In this document: positions 25,415-34,064 of the stretch, piece by piece
Numbering within the stretch: position 1 is the stretch's first letter
Layout: every line of letters begins with the position of its first letter
Source of the DNA: Clostridiales bacterium
GTDB lineage: Bacteria > Bacillota > Clostridia > Christensenellales > CAG-138
Length of the DNA stretch: 64,000 bases
Direction: 5' to 3'
Assembly (NCBI GenBank): GCA_004556165.1
Contig: SFIR01000003.1
Location: forward strand, 1-64,000
Notes under the pieces: model-generated
What the model was told of the DNA's origin: nothing
The model's database searches: none
The model's input: the letters and a program-made list of their open reading frames with translations, nothing else
Made by a program: the position numbers and the translations under genes

Positions 25415-26503
25415 TTATACGTTGAACCTGAAGACGATGATATCGCCGTCCTGAACAACATATTCCTTTCCTTCAGAACGTACGAGTCCCTTTTCCCTGC
25501 AGGCATTCATGCTGCCCTGCTCGATGAGAGTATCATAGGGTACGACTTCGGCGCGAATGAAACCGCGCTCAAAATCCGTATGGATCTTGCCGGCAGCACC
25601 GGGAGCCTTTGTACCTTTTGTGATAGTCCATGCACGGACTTCATCGGTGCCTGCGGTCAGGAAGCTGATGAGCCCAAGCAGGGAATAGCTTTCCTGAACG
25701 AGCTTATCAAGGCCGCTTTGCCCGATGCCAAGCTCTTCGATGAATGCGTTCTTTTCGTCTTCCGGTAGCTCGGAGAGCTCCTCCTCGACCTTTGCGCAAA
25801 TGGTGAGCGCACCGGCACCCTCCTTTGCAGCCTGCTCATAGAGCTTTGCGACGGTCGGAGGTTCGTTTCCAATCTCGTCCTCGGAGATGTTGGCAACATA
25901 GATGACGGGCTTTGTGGTCAGAAGGAAAAGCTCCTCCGCTGAAAGCTTCTCATCCTCGGTCATCTCCATGCTGCGGACGGGCTTGCCATCCTCGAGATGC
26001 TGCTTTATACGCTCAAGAAATGCAATCTCGGCAAGATACTTCTTCTCACCGCTCTTTGAATTCTTCCTTGCGCGGTCGATGCGGCGGTCAACGGTGTCGA
26101 TATCGGCAAAAATAAGCTCAATATTTATCGTTTCCATATCGCGGACGGGATCGACCGAACCATCCACATGCACGATATTATCATCCTCAAAGCAGCGGAC
26201 GACGTGGACGATAGCATCAACCTCGCGGATATGAGCAAGGAATTTATTCCCGAGACCCTCGCCGCGATATGCGCCGCGAACAAGACCCGCTATATCGACA
26301 AATTTGATCGTTGCAGGGACAAGGCTCTTTGGATGATACATCTCATTGAGCACATTAAGCCTATTGTCGGGAACATTTACGATGCCGACATTCGGCTCGA
26401 TCGTGCAGAAGGGGTAGTTCGCAGCCTGTGCGCCTGCTTTGGTGATCGCATTAAAAAGGGTGCTTTTACCGACATTCGGAAGCCCGATAACGCCTAATTT
26501 CAT
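25415..26503 (-). CDS. ychF: YchF/OLA1-family ATPase
   Basis: A 362-residue ribosome-associated P-loop protein of the Obg superfamily that prefers ATP. Walker A GLPNVGKSTLFNAI is at residues 7-20, DIAGLVRGAYRGEGLGN is the G3 region, and the altered G4 (YVANISEDE) explains nucleotide preference. The C-terminal TGS-like domain ends EGKEYVVQDGDIIVFRFNV. The universal length matches. The start at 26503 has GAGAGGAAT upstream. Confidence 0.97.
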   Translation of the reverse strand: MKLGVIGLPNVGKSTLFNAITKAGAQAANYPFCTIEPNVGIVNVPDNRLNVLNEMYHPKSLVPATIKFVDIAGLVRGAYRGEGLGNKFLAHIREVDAIVHVVRCFEDDNIVHVDGSVDPVRDMETINIELIFADIDTVDRRIDRARKNSKSGEKKYLAEIAFLERIKQHLEDGKPVRSMEMTEDEKLSAEELFLLTTKPVIYVANISEDEIGNEPPTVAKLYEQAAKEGAGALTICAKVEEELSELPEDEKNAFIEELGIGQSGLDKLVQESYSLLGLISFLTAGTDEVRAWTITKGTKAPGAAGKIHTDFERGFIRAEVVPYDTLIEQGSMNACREKGLVRSEGKEYVVQDGDIIVFRFNV

Positions 26504-26555
26504 ATGAAAAGGATTCCTCTCAATTTATCTTGTCTTGAATGGACACATTATATCA

Positions 26556-27413
26556 TTATTTCCCGTTGTTTTCAATGCCGCAAACGATATTTCCGGCTTT
26601 GACCCTGTAATAATGCTCCGTGCCGCAGATTCGGAAGCCCAGCTTTTCATAAATGCGCATCGCAGGATTACGGCTTAAAACCGAGAGAGTGGCTTTTTTA
26701 TTGCCTCGCCGAAAAACTTCGTTGGTGCAGTACTGTACAAGCAGCTTACCTATGCCGCGTCCCGAGCACTTAGGCGAAACGAACAGCCCGTGCATATGTG
26801 AGTCGGTGCCGCAGGAAGCGAGCGCAACGGGCTTACCGTCAAGCATATAGACGAATGCATTGGCTTTGTCATCGTTCCATTCCCTACGCGTTTCCTCGCT
26901 GCCGACATGGAGCTTAAAGCCGTAATCGGCGCCGAGGGGCTGCCAGGCTTCGTATTTTATCCTGTCCAGCTCGTCAAAAAATTCGTCACGGTAGGGAATT
27001 ATATGACTTTCATCAATATTTCGGTACGGTTCGCCTGTGTATTCCATGAGATAGAGAGCCTGCCAGTCCTCTGCATTAAGAGAAGCGGCAAAACCCATCC
27101 CGGGGCTTCCGGAACCGTCGTCAAAAACCTTGTCGCTCAAAATATCGTATTTTCGGGTATCAATCAGCCTGCATACGGAATAAAACAGCTCCGTTCCGTA
27201 ACCCCTCCGCCTGTATCCCTCTGCGACAAAAACGTTTACCACGATATTATCATAGATCTGCCCATCGGAATAGTCATGGCAGGCAAAACCGATAATCTCA
27301 TCATCAAATATTCCGACAAGGATGTTTTCATCGGCTGCTTTTTCAGGAAGGCTGAAGCCCGAAGAAATCAGCTTCTCTCTTTCGCCTTCTCTGATTTTTC
27401 TTACAGTAAACAT
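26556..27413 (-). CDS. Tandem GNAT acetyltransferase
   Basis: A 285-residue protein with two GNAT modules. The N-terminal module (residues about 1-150) has NVFVAEGYRRRGYGTELFYSV as its acetyl-CoA loop. The C-terminal module has GLFVSPKCSGRGIGKLLVQYCTNEV, then NPAMRIYEKLGFRICGTEHYY, the usual end of the fold. It probably acetylates a small amine or a protein N-terminus; the substrate cannot be read. Each half has its own R/Q-x-x-G-x-G/A loop, so both may bind the cofactor. Monocistronic between ychF and kamE. Confidence 0.88.
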   Translation of the reverse strand: MFTVRKIREGEREKLISSGFSLPEKAADENILVGIFDDEIIGFACHDYSDGQIYDNIVVNVFVAEGYRRRGYGTELFYSVCRLIDTRKYDILSDKVFDDGSGSPGMGFAASLNAEDWQALYLMEYTGEPYRNIDESHIIPYRDEFFDELDRIKYEAWQPLGADYGFKLHVGSEETRREWNDDKANAFVYMLDGKPVALASCGTDSHMHGLFVSPKCSGRGIGKLLVQYCTNEVFRRGNKKATLSVLSRNPAMRIYEKLGFRICGTEHYYRVKAGNIVCGIENNGK

Positions 27414-27470
27414 AATTCCAAATAAAACTGCCGCTGCAACAACAACGGCAGTCTGAATAATTCCTATAGA

Positions 27471-28259
27471 TTATTTCATTCCGCGCTTGACCATTTCGGT
27501 CACGGCGAAGGTGGCAACATCGTCAGCATATTTGCCGGAACCGAAGCCCGCATCGTAACCGAGCTCCTTTGCAAGCTCGTGCGTGATGCGCGGACCGCCG
27601 CAGCAGACGATAAATCTGTCGCGAAGGCCTTCGGCTTCAAGCAGCTCAATGAATTCGGTCAGGTTCTGTATGTGGATATCCTTCTGGGTAACGGTCTGGG
27701 AGATGAGAAGTACGTCCGCATTAACTTCCAGCGCCTTTTTGAGGAATTCCTCGTTCGGCACCTGCGCGCCCATGTTGATTGCTTCGATCATCTCATAGCG
27801 TTCAAGCCCGTAGTGGCCGGCAAAGCCCTTGCGGTTCATGATGGCATCTATACCAACGGTATGTGCGTCAGTTCCGGTGGAAGCACCGATCATGATTAGC
27901 TTTCTGCCGAAATGCTCGCGGATGTATTCATCGGTATCCTCCATGCTCATGGTCTCCTCTTCGACCGCTTGAACATGGATATTCTCATAATCAACGCTGT
28001 GAATTACGGAACCGTAGACGACATAGAAGGTGAATTCCTTATCGAGGGATTTTGCGATAGCGACATTGGGTTCTTCAACGCCCATCTTGCGCACTAACTG
28101 CCTTGCAGCCTCCATGCCCTTGTCATCATTCTTGACGGGAAGGGTGAAACTGAACTGCACCTTGCCGTCATTCATGGTGTCGCCGTAGGATCTGAGATGG
28201 GTGAGATCGAGTGTCGTATCAAAATCCGCTTTGTGGGTGTTATAAAGTCCGCCGCTCAT
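27471..28259 (-). CDS. kamE: Beta-lysine 5,6-aminomutase, B12-binding beta subunit
   Basis: A 262-residue subunit that binds adenosylcobalamin and, with KamD, moves the amino group of beta-lysine from C6 to C5 to give 3,5-diaminohexanoate. The base-off cobalamin motif DxHxxG is TDAHTVGIDA with Asp131, His133 and Gly136, followed by the Rossmann-like remainder (NADVLLISQTV, RFIVCCGGPRITHELAKELGYDAGFG). Its start overlaps the kamD stop by one base (TAATG). It is last in the lysine fermentation operon. Confidence 0.96.
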   Translation of the reverse strand: MSGGLYNTHKADFDTTLDLTHLRSYGDTMNDGKVQFSFTLPVKNDDKGMEAARQLVRKMGVEEPNVAIAKSLDKEFTFYVVYGSVIHSVDYENIHVQAVEEETMSMEDTDEYIREHFGRKLIMIGASTGTDAHTVGIDAIMNRKGFAGHYGLERYEMIEAINMGAQVPNEEFLKKALEVNADVLLISQTVTQKDIHIQNLTEFIELLEAEGLRDRFIVCCGGPRITHELAKELGYDAGFGSGKYADDVATFAVTEMVKRGMK

Positions 28260-29815
28260 TAGTTAGCACCGCCTTTCATGAGTTCAATAAAGGGATTGAA
28301 ATAGCATTCATCCTTGAGAACAACGCCGCTGAGGCCCTTGCCGCCGTCACGCGGACGCTTGATATCGGCAAATATGCCCTTCTCAAGAGTCGTGAACAGT
28401 CCCATTTCCTCTATCTCGCCGAGCAGATCGGCAGCCTTTTTGAGAACCTCGTTTGCTCGGTTCTGAATGATGCCGCCTTCCTTAAAGGTTATCTCGCTGC
28501 CGAGATCATGCATGGTGCGGAAGATGTACTGAGCATTCTCAATGGAAACTGCACGGTCGCTCATGAACGGAGTATGAATGGCTTCCGTCATCATGCCGAG
28601 CAGGTGCAGCCTCTGTCCCGTGAGGATGGTTACCATATTGAAAAGCGCATCCTGAACGTTGCCGCGGAAGATATCGCCGGTCATGAATTTGGTCGGCGGC
28701 ATGTACTTGAGGGGGGCCTTGGGGAAGATCTCCCTTGCCATCTGAGCCTGTGCGAGCTCGTAAAGGAAACCGTTTTCAACGTCGGGAGAGATTTCAAAGG
28801 CATGTCCGAGACCCATCTGTTCCTCGGGAAGCCCTGCCTTCAGCGCAAACTGCTCATTGAGGAACTGCGAAGCAAGCACGGTGTGAGCTTCTTCAACGGC
28901 ATCAGCGGTGGTGAGATAGTTATCCTCACCCGTATTGATGATGACGCCGGCAAAGCTGTTTATGACCCTGCTGAAATACTGATCGATCAGCGTGCGCTGC
29001 ATATTGATATCGCGGAAGAGAATGCCGTATAGCGCATCGTTGAGCATGACATCGAGCCTCTCAAGCGCTCCCATTGCGGCGATCTCGGGCATGCAGAGAC
29101 CGGAGCAGTAGTTGCAGAGGCGGATATAACGATGCTCCTGTTCGCCGACTTCGTCAAGAGCGGCACGCATCAGGCGGAAATTCTCCTGAGTAGCATAGGT
29201 GCCGCCGAAGCCCTCGGTCGTTGCGCCGTAGGGAACGTAGTCAAGAAGGCTCTGCCCCGTGGTGCGGATAACTGCGATGATGTCCGCGCCCTGCTTGGCT
29301 GCTGCCTTTGCCTGGGTGATATCCTCATAGATATTGCCGGTCGCGACTATGACATAGAGATAAGGGTCGGTCTTGTCGCCGAATTCATTGAGATAGCTGC
29401 TGCGCTTTGCGACGTTATTGCGGATATGCTCAACAGTCCTGTTCGCAACTGCCATGATATTCTCACGGATCTCTTCTATTGAATGAGAGCTGACCGCGGA
29501 GAGATCGAGAGTGCCGGCATCAATAGCATCAGCAATCTGCTGGGGGGTCATGCCGGTTTCAGCCATTGCGTTGCCGATATAATAGGCAGCACCGCCGCTG
29601 AGAAGCCCTTTTTCAACAAGGTGATCGACGACCACATTGGGAAGGGGAACTTCGAGCTCGTTCACGCCGTCAATTCCGAGCAGACGGCAGACAGCACGCT
29701 CAACCGTTACCGTAGTGTGAAGGTCGATAAAATCCTGAGTATCCTGGGCAATATGCTTTGCCGACTGCCTTGCCTTGTCCACAAGGGCGGTATTAAGGTT
29801 AAGTTTTGATTCCAT
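28259..29815 (-). CDS. kamD: Beta-lysine 5,6-aminomutase, catalytic alpha subunit
   Basis: A 518-residue barrel subunit that binds substrate and closes over PLP and adenosylcobalamin held with KamE. It begins MESKLNLNTALVDKARQSAK as clostridial KamD does. Internal motifs such as DPYLYVIVATGNIYEDITQAKAAAKQG and PLKYMPPTKFMTGDIFRGNVQDALFN are typical. It makes 3,5-diaminohexanoate from beta-lysine. A 184-bp gap with nested inverted repeats separates it from kamA, so its own translation or mRNA level may be set there. Confidence 0.96.
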   Translation of the reverse strand: MESKLNLNTALVDKARQSAKHIAQDTQDFIDLHTTVTVERAVCRLLGIDGVNELEVPLPNVVVDHLVEKGLLSGGAAYYIGNAMAETGMTPQQIADAIDAGTLDLSAVSSHSIEEIRENIMAVANRTVEHIRNNVAKRSSYLNEFGDKTDPYLYVIVATGNIYEDITQAKAAAKQGADIIAVIRTTGQSLLDYVPYGATTEGFGGTYATQENFRLMRAALDEVGEQEHRYIRLCNYCSGLCMPEIAAMGALERLDVMLNDALYGILFRDINMQRTLIDQYFSRVINSFAGVIINTGEDNYLTTADAVEEAHTVLASQFLNEQFALKAGLPEEQMGLGHAFEISPDVENGFLYELAQAQMAREIFPKAPLKYMPPTKFMTGDIFRGNVQDALFNMVTILTGQRLHLLGMMTEAIHTPFMSDRAVSIENAQYIFRTMHDLGSEITFKEGGIIQNRANEVLKKAADLLGEIEEMGLFTTLEKGIFADIKRPRDGGKGLSGVVLKDECYFNPFIELMKGGAN

Positions 29816-29853
29816 ATAGAGCTTTACCTTTGTAGTTTATTGGAAAAACGAAA

Positions 29854-29986
29854 CGGATGTATTATGTCGGATTCGATATATGCTCCGAATACGAAATCGT
29901 GAATAACAAATAATGAAATTCAGTCAAATCAGGAGCGGATAGAATCCGATACGCGCTTCGGATAACCCAAATTTTTAATACATCCG
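29854..29986 (-). other. Nested inverted repeats between kamA and kamD
   Basis: Three nested pairs: CGGATGTATT (29854-29863) with AATACATCCG (29977-29986), TCGGATTC (29867-29874) with GAATCCGA (29942-29949), and GCTCC (29882-29886) with GGAGC (29932-29936). In the minus-strand mRNA they would fold a 133-nt long-range structure with an alternative local hairpin ATCCGA/TCGGAT. No T tract follows. It does not match the cobalamin riboswitch consensus I know. It may be an mRNA processing or stabilising element, or a regulatory RNA. Confidence 0.5.
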
Positions 29987-29999
29987 ATTCAAAAGCCGA

Positions 30000-31268
30000 T
30001 TATTCGTGATGACCCCTCTTGAGCCTTTCGAGGTCGTTGGGTTCAAGGGAGATTTTGCCGTCGAGCCTGCCCTGCTCAAGTCCTGCAACGCCGATGAAAT
30101 TCTTCTGCTCTTCACGCGCCTTGCGGCATTCCTCGCAGTGGCATTCGTCAACATAGTGCTCGGGCTCCGTGTAGGTCGTGATAACGCCTTCGAAGTTTCG
30201 GAGAATGGTCTTTCTCGGGGTCTGGCTGATGACGTAATTGGGCATTACGGGAGTCTTGCCGCCGCCGCCGGGAGCATCCACAACGAAGGTGGGGATGCAG
30301 TAGCCGCTGGTGTGGCCGCGCAGACCCTCGATTATCTCAATACCCTTGCTGACGGGGGTACGGAAATGGGAGAGACCCATGGAAAGGTCGCACACATAGA
30401 TGTAATAGGGACGTACACGGATCTGAACGAGCCCCTGTACCAGCTTTTTCATGACATGTACGCAGTCATTGACGCCTGCAAGGAGTACGCTCTGGTTGCC
30501 GAGGGGGATACCTGCGTCTGCGAGCATCTCGCAGGCACGCTTGCTTTCCTCGGTGATCTCATTGGGATGGTTGAAATGGGTATTCAGCCAAATGGGATGA
30601 TATTTCTTGAGCATTGCGCAGAGCTCGGGAGTGATCCTCTGCGGCATGACGACGGGGGTACGGGAACCGATGCGGACTATCTCAACATGGGGGATCTTGC
30701 GGAGCTCGCTGATGATATATTCAAGGACGTTGTCATTCTGCATGAGAGCGTCGCCGCCGGAAAGCAGGACATCGCGTACTTCGGGGTGATTGCGGATATA
30801 TTCGATGCAGCCGTTTATCTGCTTCATGGGCACCGCACAGTCATGCTGGCCTGCAAATCTCCTGCGCGTGCAGTGGCGGCAATACATGGAGCACTGGTCG
30901 GTTATGAGGAACAGAACCCTGTCGGGATAACGGTGAGTAAGACCCGGGACGGGGGAATCGGTATCCTCATGCAGCGGATCGAGCTGATCCTCGGGAGCCT
31001 GATAGAGCTCTGCCGCGGAGGGGATGCACTGACGGCGGATGGGATCATAGGGATCGTCCGGGTTGATGAGGGAGAGGTAATAGGGGGTGATCGCCATGCG
31101 GAGCGTGCCGAGGCAGCGTGCTACGCCTTCCTCCTCCTCGGGAGTGAGCTTTATGTATTTTTTGAGATCCTCAAGGGTCTCAATGCGGTTTTGGACCTGC
31201 CAATGCCAATCGTTCCAAAGCTCATCGGGAACATCTGTGAAAAGGCCATACTGTCTGCTTTTATTCAT
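30000..31268 (-). CDS. kamA: Lysine 2,3-aminomutase
   Basis: A 422-residue radical SAM, PLP-dependent enzyme that converts L-lysine to L-beta-lysine, the first step of the pathway. The radical SAM cluster is CSMYCRHC (Cys126, Cys130, Cys133), followed by TRRRFAG. PLP and substrate residues lie in the C-terminal half (TFVVDAPGGGGKTPVMPNYV). The extra C-terminal cysteines (ECHCEECRKAREE) bind structural zinc in the clostridial enzyme. Length matches Clostridium KamA (about 416). Confidence 0.97.
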   Translation of the reverse strand: MNKSRQYGLFTDVPDELWNDWHWQVQNRIETLEDLKKYIKLTPEEEEGVARCLGTLRMAITPYYLSLINPDDPYDPIRRQCIPSAAELYQAPEDQLDPLHEDTDSPVPGLTHRYPDRVLFLITDQCSMYCRHCTRRRFAGQHDCAVPMKQINGCIEYIRNHPEVRDVLLSGGDALMQNDNVLEYIISELRKIPHVEIVRIGSRTPVVMPQRITPELCAMLKKYHPIWLNTHFNHPNEITEESKRACEMLADAGIPLGNQSVLLAGVNDCVHVMKKLVQGLVQIRVRPYYIYVCDLSMGLSHFRTPVSKGIEIIEGLRGHTSGYCIPTFVVDAPGGGGKTPVMPNYVISQTPRKTILRNFEGVITTYTEPEHYVDECHCEECRKAREEQKNFIGVAGLEQGRLDGKISLEPNDLERLKRGHHE

Positions 31269-31356
31269 GGTTTATTCCTTTCGATTGGTGTTGCTGGAGT
31301 TTTCTGATGTCAATATATGCACAAGGGGCGAGAGCCTCGCCCCTGTGAAAGATTCA

Positions 31357-32400
31357 TTAGCAATACTTCTCGTCGAAGAGCTTGCGGAGCTTTGCATTCT
31401 CGCGGAGAACGTTGAGAGTGATCTCTGCGTGGTCCTTTGTATAGCCGTTGCCGACGATCATGGTGACATCCTTACCGATGCCCTCTGCGCCGAGAGCAGC
31501 CTTGGTGAAGCTGGTAGCCATGGAGAAGAAGTAGACGAGACCGTCATCGCGAACGGGGAGAATTGCGCTCATCTCGCAGCTTTCGATATTGACGCAGCAG
31601 ATGGAGATGTCATATTCCTTGCCGTCGTTTGCAGCAAGAGAAGCCTCAAGAACATCAATGGGCTTGGTAGCATCGGCAACGATGACCTTGTGGTATACGC
31701 CGAGCTCCATGAGGTCGTGAACCTGAGCAGGATTGCGGACGACGCCGACGACGTTGCCCTTCGGGCCGACCTTCTTCATTGCTTCATAGCCGCAGAGAAC
31801 GCCGCTCTTGCCGTTTGCACCGAGAATAAGAACGCTGTCACCCTCCTTGGGGAGCTTGCGAGCCTGTGCAGGTGCGCCTGCAACATCGAGAGCTGCGAGT
31901 GCGAGGGGTTCGCTCATGTCATCGGGCAGCTTTGCATAGATGCCGCTTTCAAAAAGAACAGCCTGACCGACGATGTCAACACGGTCGATTTCCTTGTGGA
32001 CTGCGAGGATTTTCTCGATCTTAAGCGGAGTGAGGGAGAGGGAAACGAGGGAAGCAATCTTGTCGCCGACCTTGAGGTCACGATCCTTGAGATCATCGCC
32101 GATGTAAGCGACCTTACCGATGAACATACCGCCGGAGCCGGTAACGGGGTTCTGCTGCTTGCCGCGCTCGGCGACGATGCTCATGATCATTTCGCCGATC
32201 TTCTTCTCATCACCGCCGCAGACCTCAGAGATCTGGGTGAAGGATGCGGAGTCAATGTTGAGGGAGATGACGTCGCAGATGATCTCGTTGGAGTAACGCT
32301 TGGTCATATCGTTGTCGATCTTCCATGCTGCCTGAGTGAGTACGCCCTTGGGCTCGATGACCCTGTGAGTACCGTATTTGTTTCCTTTAAGCTGTTCCAT
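31357..32400 (-). CDS. kdd: 3,5-diaminohexanoate dehydrogenase
   Basis: A 347-residue NAD(P)-dependent dehydrogenase that oxidatively deaminates L-erythro-3,5-diaminohexanoate to 3-keto-5-aminohexanoate. The Rossmann motif is SVLILGANGKSGVLCGYEAM. The N-terminus KGNKYGTHRVIEPKGVLTQAAWKI is characteristic of Kdd. Its position between kce and kamA matches known lysine-fermentation clusters. GGAGG lies upstream of the ATG. An open frame on the opposite strand is a shadow of this gene. Confidence 0.95.
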   Translation of the reverse strand: MEQLKGNKYGTHRVIEPKGVLTQAAWKIDNDMTKRYSNEIICDVISLNIDSASFTQISEVCGGDEKKIGEMIMSIVAERGKQQNPVTGSGGMFIGKVAYIGDDLKDRDLKVGDKIASLVSLSLTPLKIEKILAVHKEIDRVDIVGQAVLFESGIYAKLPDDMSEPLALAALDVAGAPAQARKLPKEGDSVLILGANGKSGVLCGYEAMKKVGPKGNVVGVVRNPAQVHDLMELGVYHKVIVADATKPIDVLEASLAANDGKEYDISICCVNIESCEMSAILPVRDDGLVYFFSMATSFTKAALGAEGIGKDVTMIVGNGYTKDHAEITLNVLRENAKLRKLFDEKYC

Positions 32401-32455
32401 AAATTAAACCTCCTGATGATTTAAATATATTAAATTATTTTGTGTATAAAATTGT

Positions 32456-33283
32456 TTACGCTTTGGGCGCAAGACCGAGGATTTCTCTTGCTTCCGCCGG
32501 GGTCGCGATCTCGCGGCCGAGTTCCTTTGCGATGCGTACAGCCTTTTCAACAAGCTCTGCATTGCTCTTTGCGAGTACGCCCTTTTCAAGGTATACATTG
32601 TCTTCAAAGCCGACACGGACATGACCGCCGAGGAGGATGCCGAGGGTGATCATGGGGAATTCGGTTCTGCCTACGCCAGCAACGGTGAAGGTCGAGCCCT
32701 GAGGGATGCTCCCTGCCATGAAGACGAGATCACGGGGAGTGCCGCTTATGCCGCCGTTGACGCCCATAACGAAATCGAAATGCATGGGGCTCTTGATGTA
32801 GCCCTTCTTATTAAGGCGGATGGCCATATCGATCATGCCCTTATCAAAGACCTCGACTTCGGGCTTGATATTCCTTTCAATCATGCGTTCGCCGAAATAC
32901 TTGATGGTATTCTCGGTATTGACGAAGATGTCGTCGCCGCCGAAATTGCAGGTTCCGCAGTCAAGGGTTGCCATTTCGGGCATGAGCTCGATGGGCTGAA
33001 GCCTTTCGTCATTGGACATGCCCACAGCGCCGCCGGTGGAGGGCTGGATTATGATATCGGGGCATTTTGCATAGATTGCATCCATGCACTCTTTGAACCT
33101 TGCCTTATCCTGGGTGGGAGTGCCGTCATCATAGCGGACGTGAAGATGTATGATGCTTGCTCCGGCTTTATATGCGGCGTAGGCTTCGTTTGCAATCTCC
33201 TCTACGGTATAGGGGACTGCGGGGTTATTCTCTTTGGTGACTTCGGCACCGCAGATGCACGCGGTAATGATTAGCTTTTCCAT
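32456..33283 (-). CDS. kce: 3-keto-5-aminohexanoate cleavage enzyme
   Basis: A 275-residue zinc-dependent DUF849/BKACE-family barrel. It condenses 3-keto-5-aminohexanoate with acetyl-CoA to give acetoacetate and 3-aminobutyryl-CoA. The N-terminal KLIITACICGAEVTKENNP, zinc ligands in IIHLHVRYDDGTPTQDK (His-x-His), the EVFDKGMIDMA segment with Glu, and the HVRVGFEDNVYLEKG signature are all present. The operon position confirms the substrate among the many BKACE specificities. Confidence 0.95.
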   Translation of the reverse strand: MEKLIITACICGAEVTKENNPAVPYTVEEIANEAYAAYKAGASIIHLHVRYDDGTPTQDKARFKECMDAIYAKCPDIIIQPSTGGAVGMSNDERLQPIELMPEMATLDCGTCNFGGDDIFVNTENTIKYFGERMIERNIKPEVEVFDKGMIDMAIRLNKKGYIKSPMHFDFVMGVNGGISGTPRDLVFMAGSIPQGSTFTVAGVGRTEFPMITLGILLGGHVRVGFEDNVYLEKGVLAKSNAELVEKAVRIAKELGREIATPAEAREILGLAPKA

Positions 33284-33307
33284 ATTAAACTCCTTGGCAC
33301 GGATCTT

Positions 33308-33706
33308 TTACTTGCGCTGCTTATCCTTGGGAACGACGCAGGTACCTGTCGCACGGCAGACAACGATGGGTTCAGCGAGGAAATCGCATGCGGAATCGCT
33401 GATCTCGGGACGGGGGACGATGACCTTGCGGGCCTCAAAACTCATTCTGCGGGAGGTGTTGCCGATCTTGGTTATCTCGCCGTAAGCCTCGATGTAGTCG
33501 CCTGCGTAGACGGGAGCGATGAATTCGACCATATCGTATGCCTTGAACAGACCCTCGTCACCGTCGCACTTGATGAGAAGCTCGGTAGCAACATCGCCGA
33601 AAAGAGCGAGCATATGTGCGCCGTCAACGAGATTTCCGCCGTAATGCGCGTCCTGCGAGCTCATGCGAAGCCTAATAGTGGATGTGATCTTTTCTTCCAT
33701 TTTCAA
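33308..33706 (-). CDS. kal: 3-aminobutyryl-CoA ammonia-lyase
   Basis: A 132-residue hotdog-fold enzyme that removes ammonia from 3-aminobutyryl-CoA to give crotonyl-CoA, which feeds butyrate formation and energy conservation outside this window. SSQDAHYGGNLVDGAHMLALFGDVATELLI contains the family's active-site region, and VEFIAPVYAGDYIEAYGEIT is the hotdog helix-strand boundary. It is first in the operon, behind AGGAGGAAATTT, about 250 nt downstream of the promoter and riboswitch. Confidence 0.94.
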   Translation of the reverse strand: MKMEEKITSTIRLRMSSQDAHYGGNLVDGAHMLALFGDVATELLIKCDGDEGLFKAYDMVEFIAPVYAGDYIEAYGEITKIGNTSRRMSFEARKVIVPRPEISDSACDFLAEPIVVCRATGTCVVPKDKQRK

Positions 33707-33745
33707 ATTTCCTCCTGAAAAAGATGTACTTGATGCTTATAGATA

Positions 33746-33790
33746 CAAAAACGCTATTCAAACAAACTGAAAGGATTTGTTCGAATAGCG
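33746..33790 (-). terminator. Riboswitch-controlled intrinsic terminator
   Basis: Minus strand: 15-bp arms CGCTATTCGAACAAA (33790-33776) and TTTGTTTGAATAGCG (33766-33752) with one G-T pair and a 9-nt loop, followed by TTTTTG. It stands between the lysine aptamer and kal. Confidence 0.92.
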
Positions 33791-33953
33791 CTTCATCTCA
33801 AAACGGATGACAGTCGCAGCGTGCTGAACCCTGCGCCCAAGCATGAAAACCGCGATCAATAATTCATGCTTTCGGCAGAAACCACATTCACCATCGGCAG
33901 GGGATCGCCCTTTATTCACCGTGATTACCTCAGCTTCTGCGCCTCTATCTACA
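33781..33953 (-). promoter_or_regulatory. Lysine riboswitch (L-box), predicted ON switch
   Basis: Read on the minus strand, the leader has the conserved lysine-aptamer blocks in order: GTAGATAGAGGCGC at the 5' side, GAGGTAATCACGGTG, CCCCTGCCGATGG, TGCCGAAAGC with the pairing GCTTGGGCGCAGGG, then GACTGTCATCC and TGAAGCGCTATTC at the 3' side. P1 would pair GATAG (5') with CTATT (3'). That 3' strand is also part of the terminator's 5' arm (33776-33790). Lysine-stabilised P1 should therefore block the terminator. This is opposite to the usual biosynthetic OFF arrangement and fits a lysine-degrading operon. Confidence 0.88.
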
Positions 33954-33959
33954 TATTAG

Positions 33960-33989
33960 AGTATAACAGAAATCATGGATTTTTGTCAA
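33960..33989 (-). promoter_or_regulatory. Lysine fermentation operon promoter
   Basis: Minus strand: TTGACA (33984-33989), then TATACT (33960-33965) after 18 bp. Transcription would begin near 33953, just before the aptamer. Confidence 0.85.
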
Positions 33990-34064
33990 GCAAAAAACCG
34001 GGCAAATTCCAATATATTCGGAACAAAATCCATCATTCGCCCGGCAGAGGAAACCAAGATTTTC

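Noticed and set aside
29816..29999. Adenosylcobalamin riboswitch before the B12-dependent kamD/kamE
   Set aside because: Attractive biologically, but none of the core consensus words of the B12 aptamer are present in this gap.
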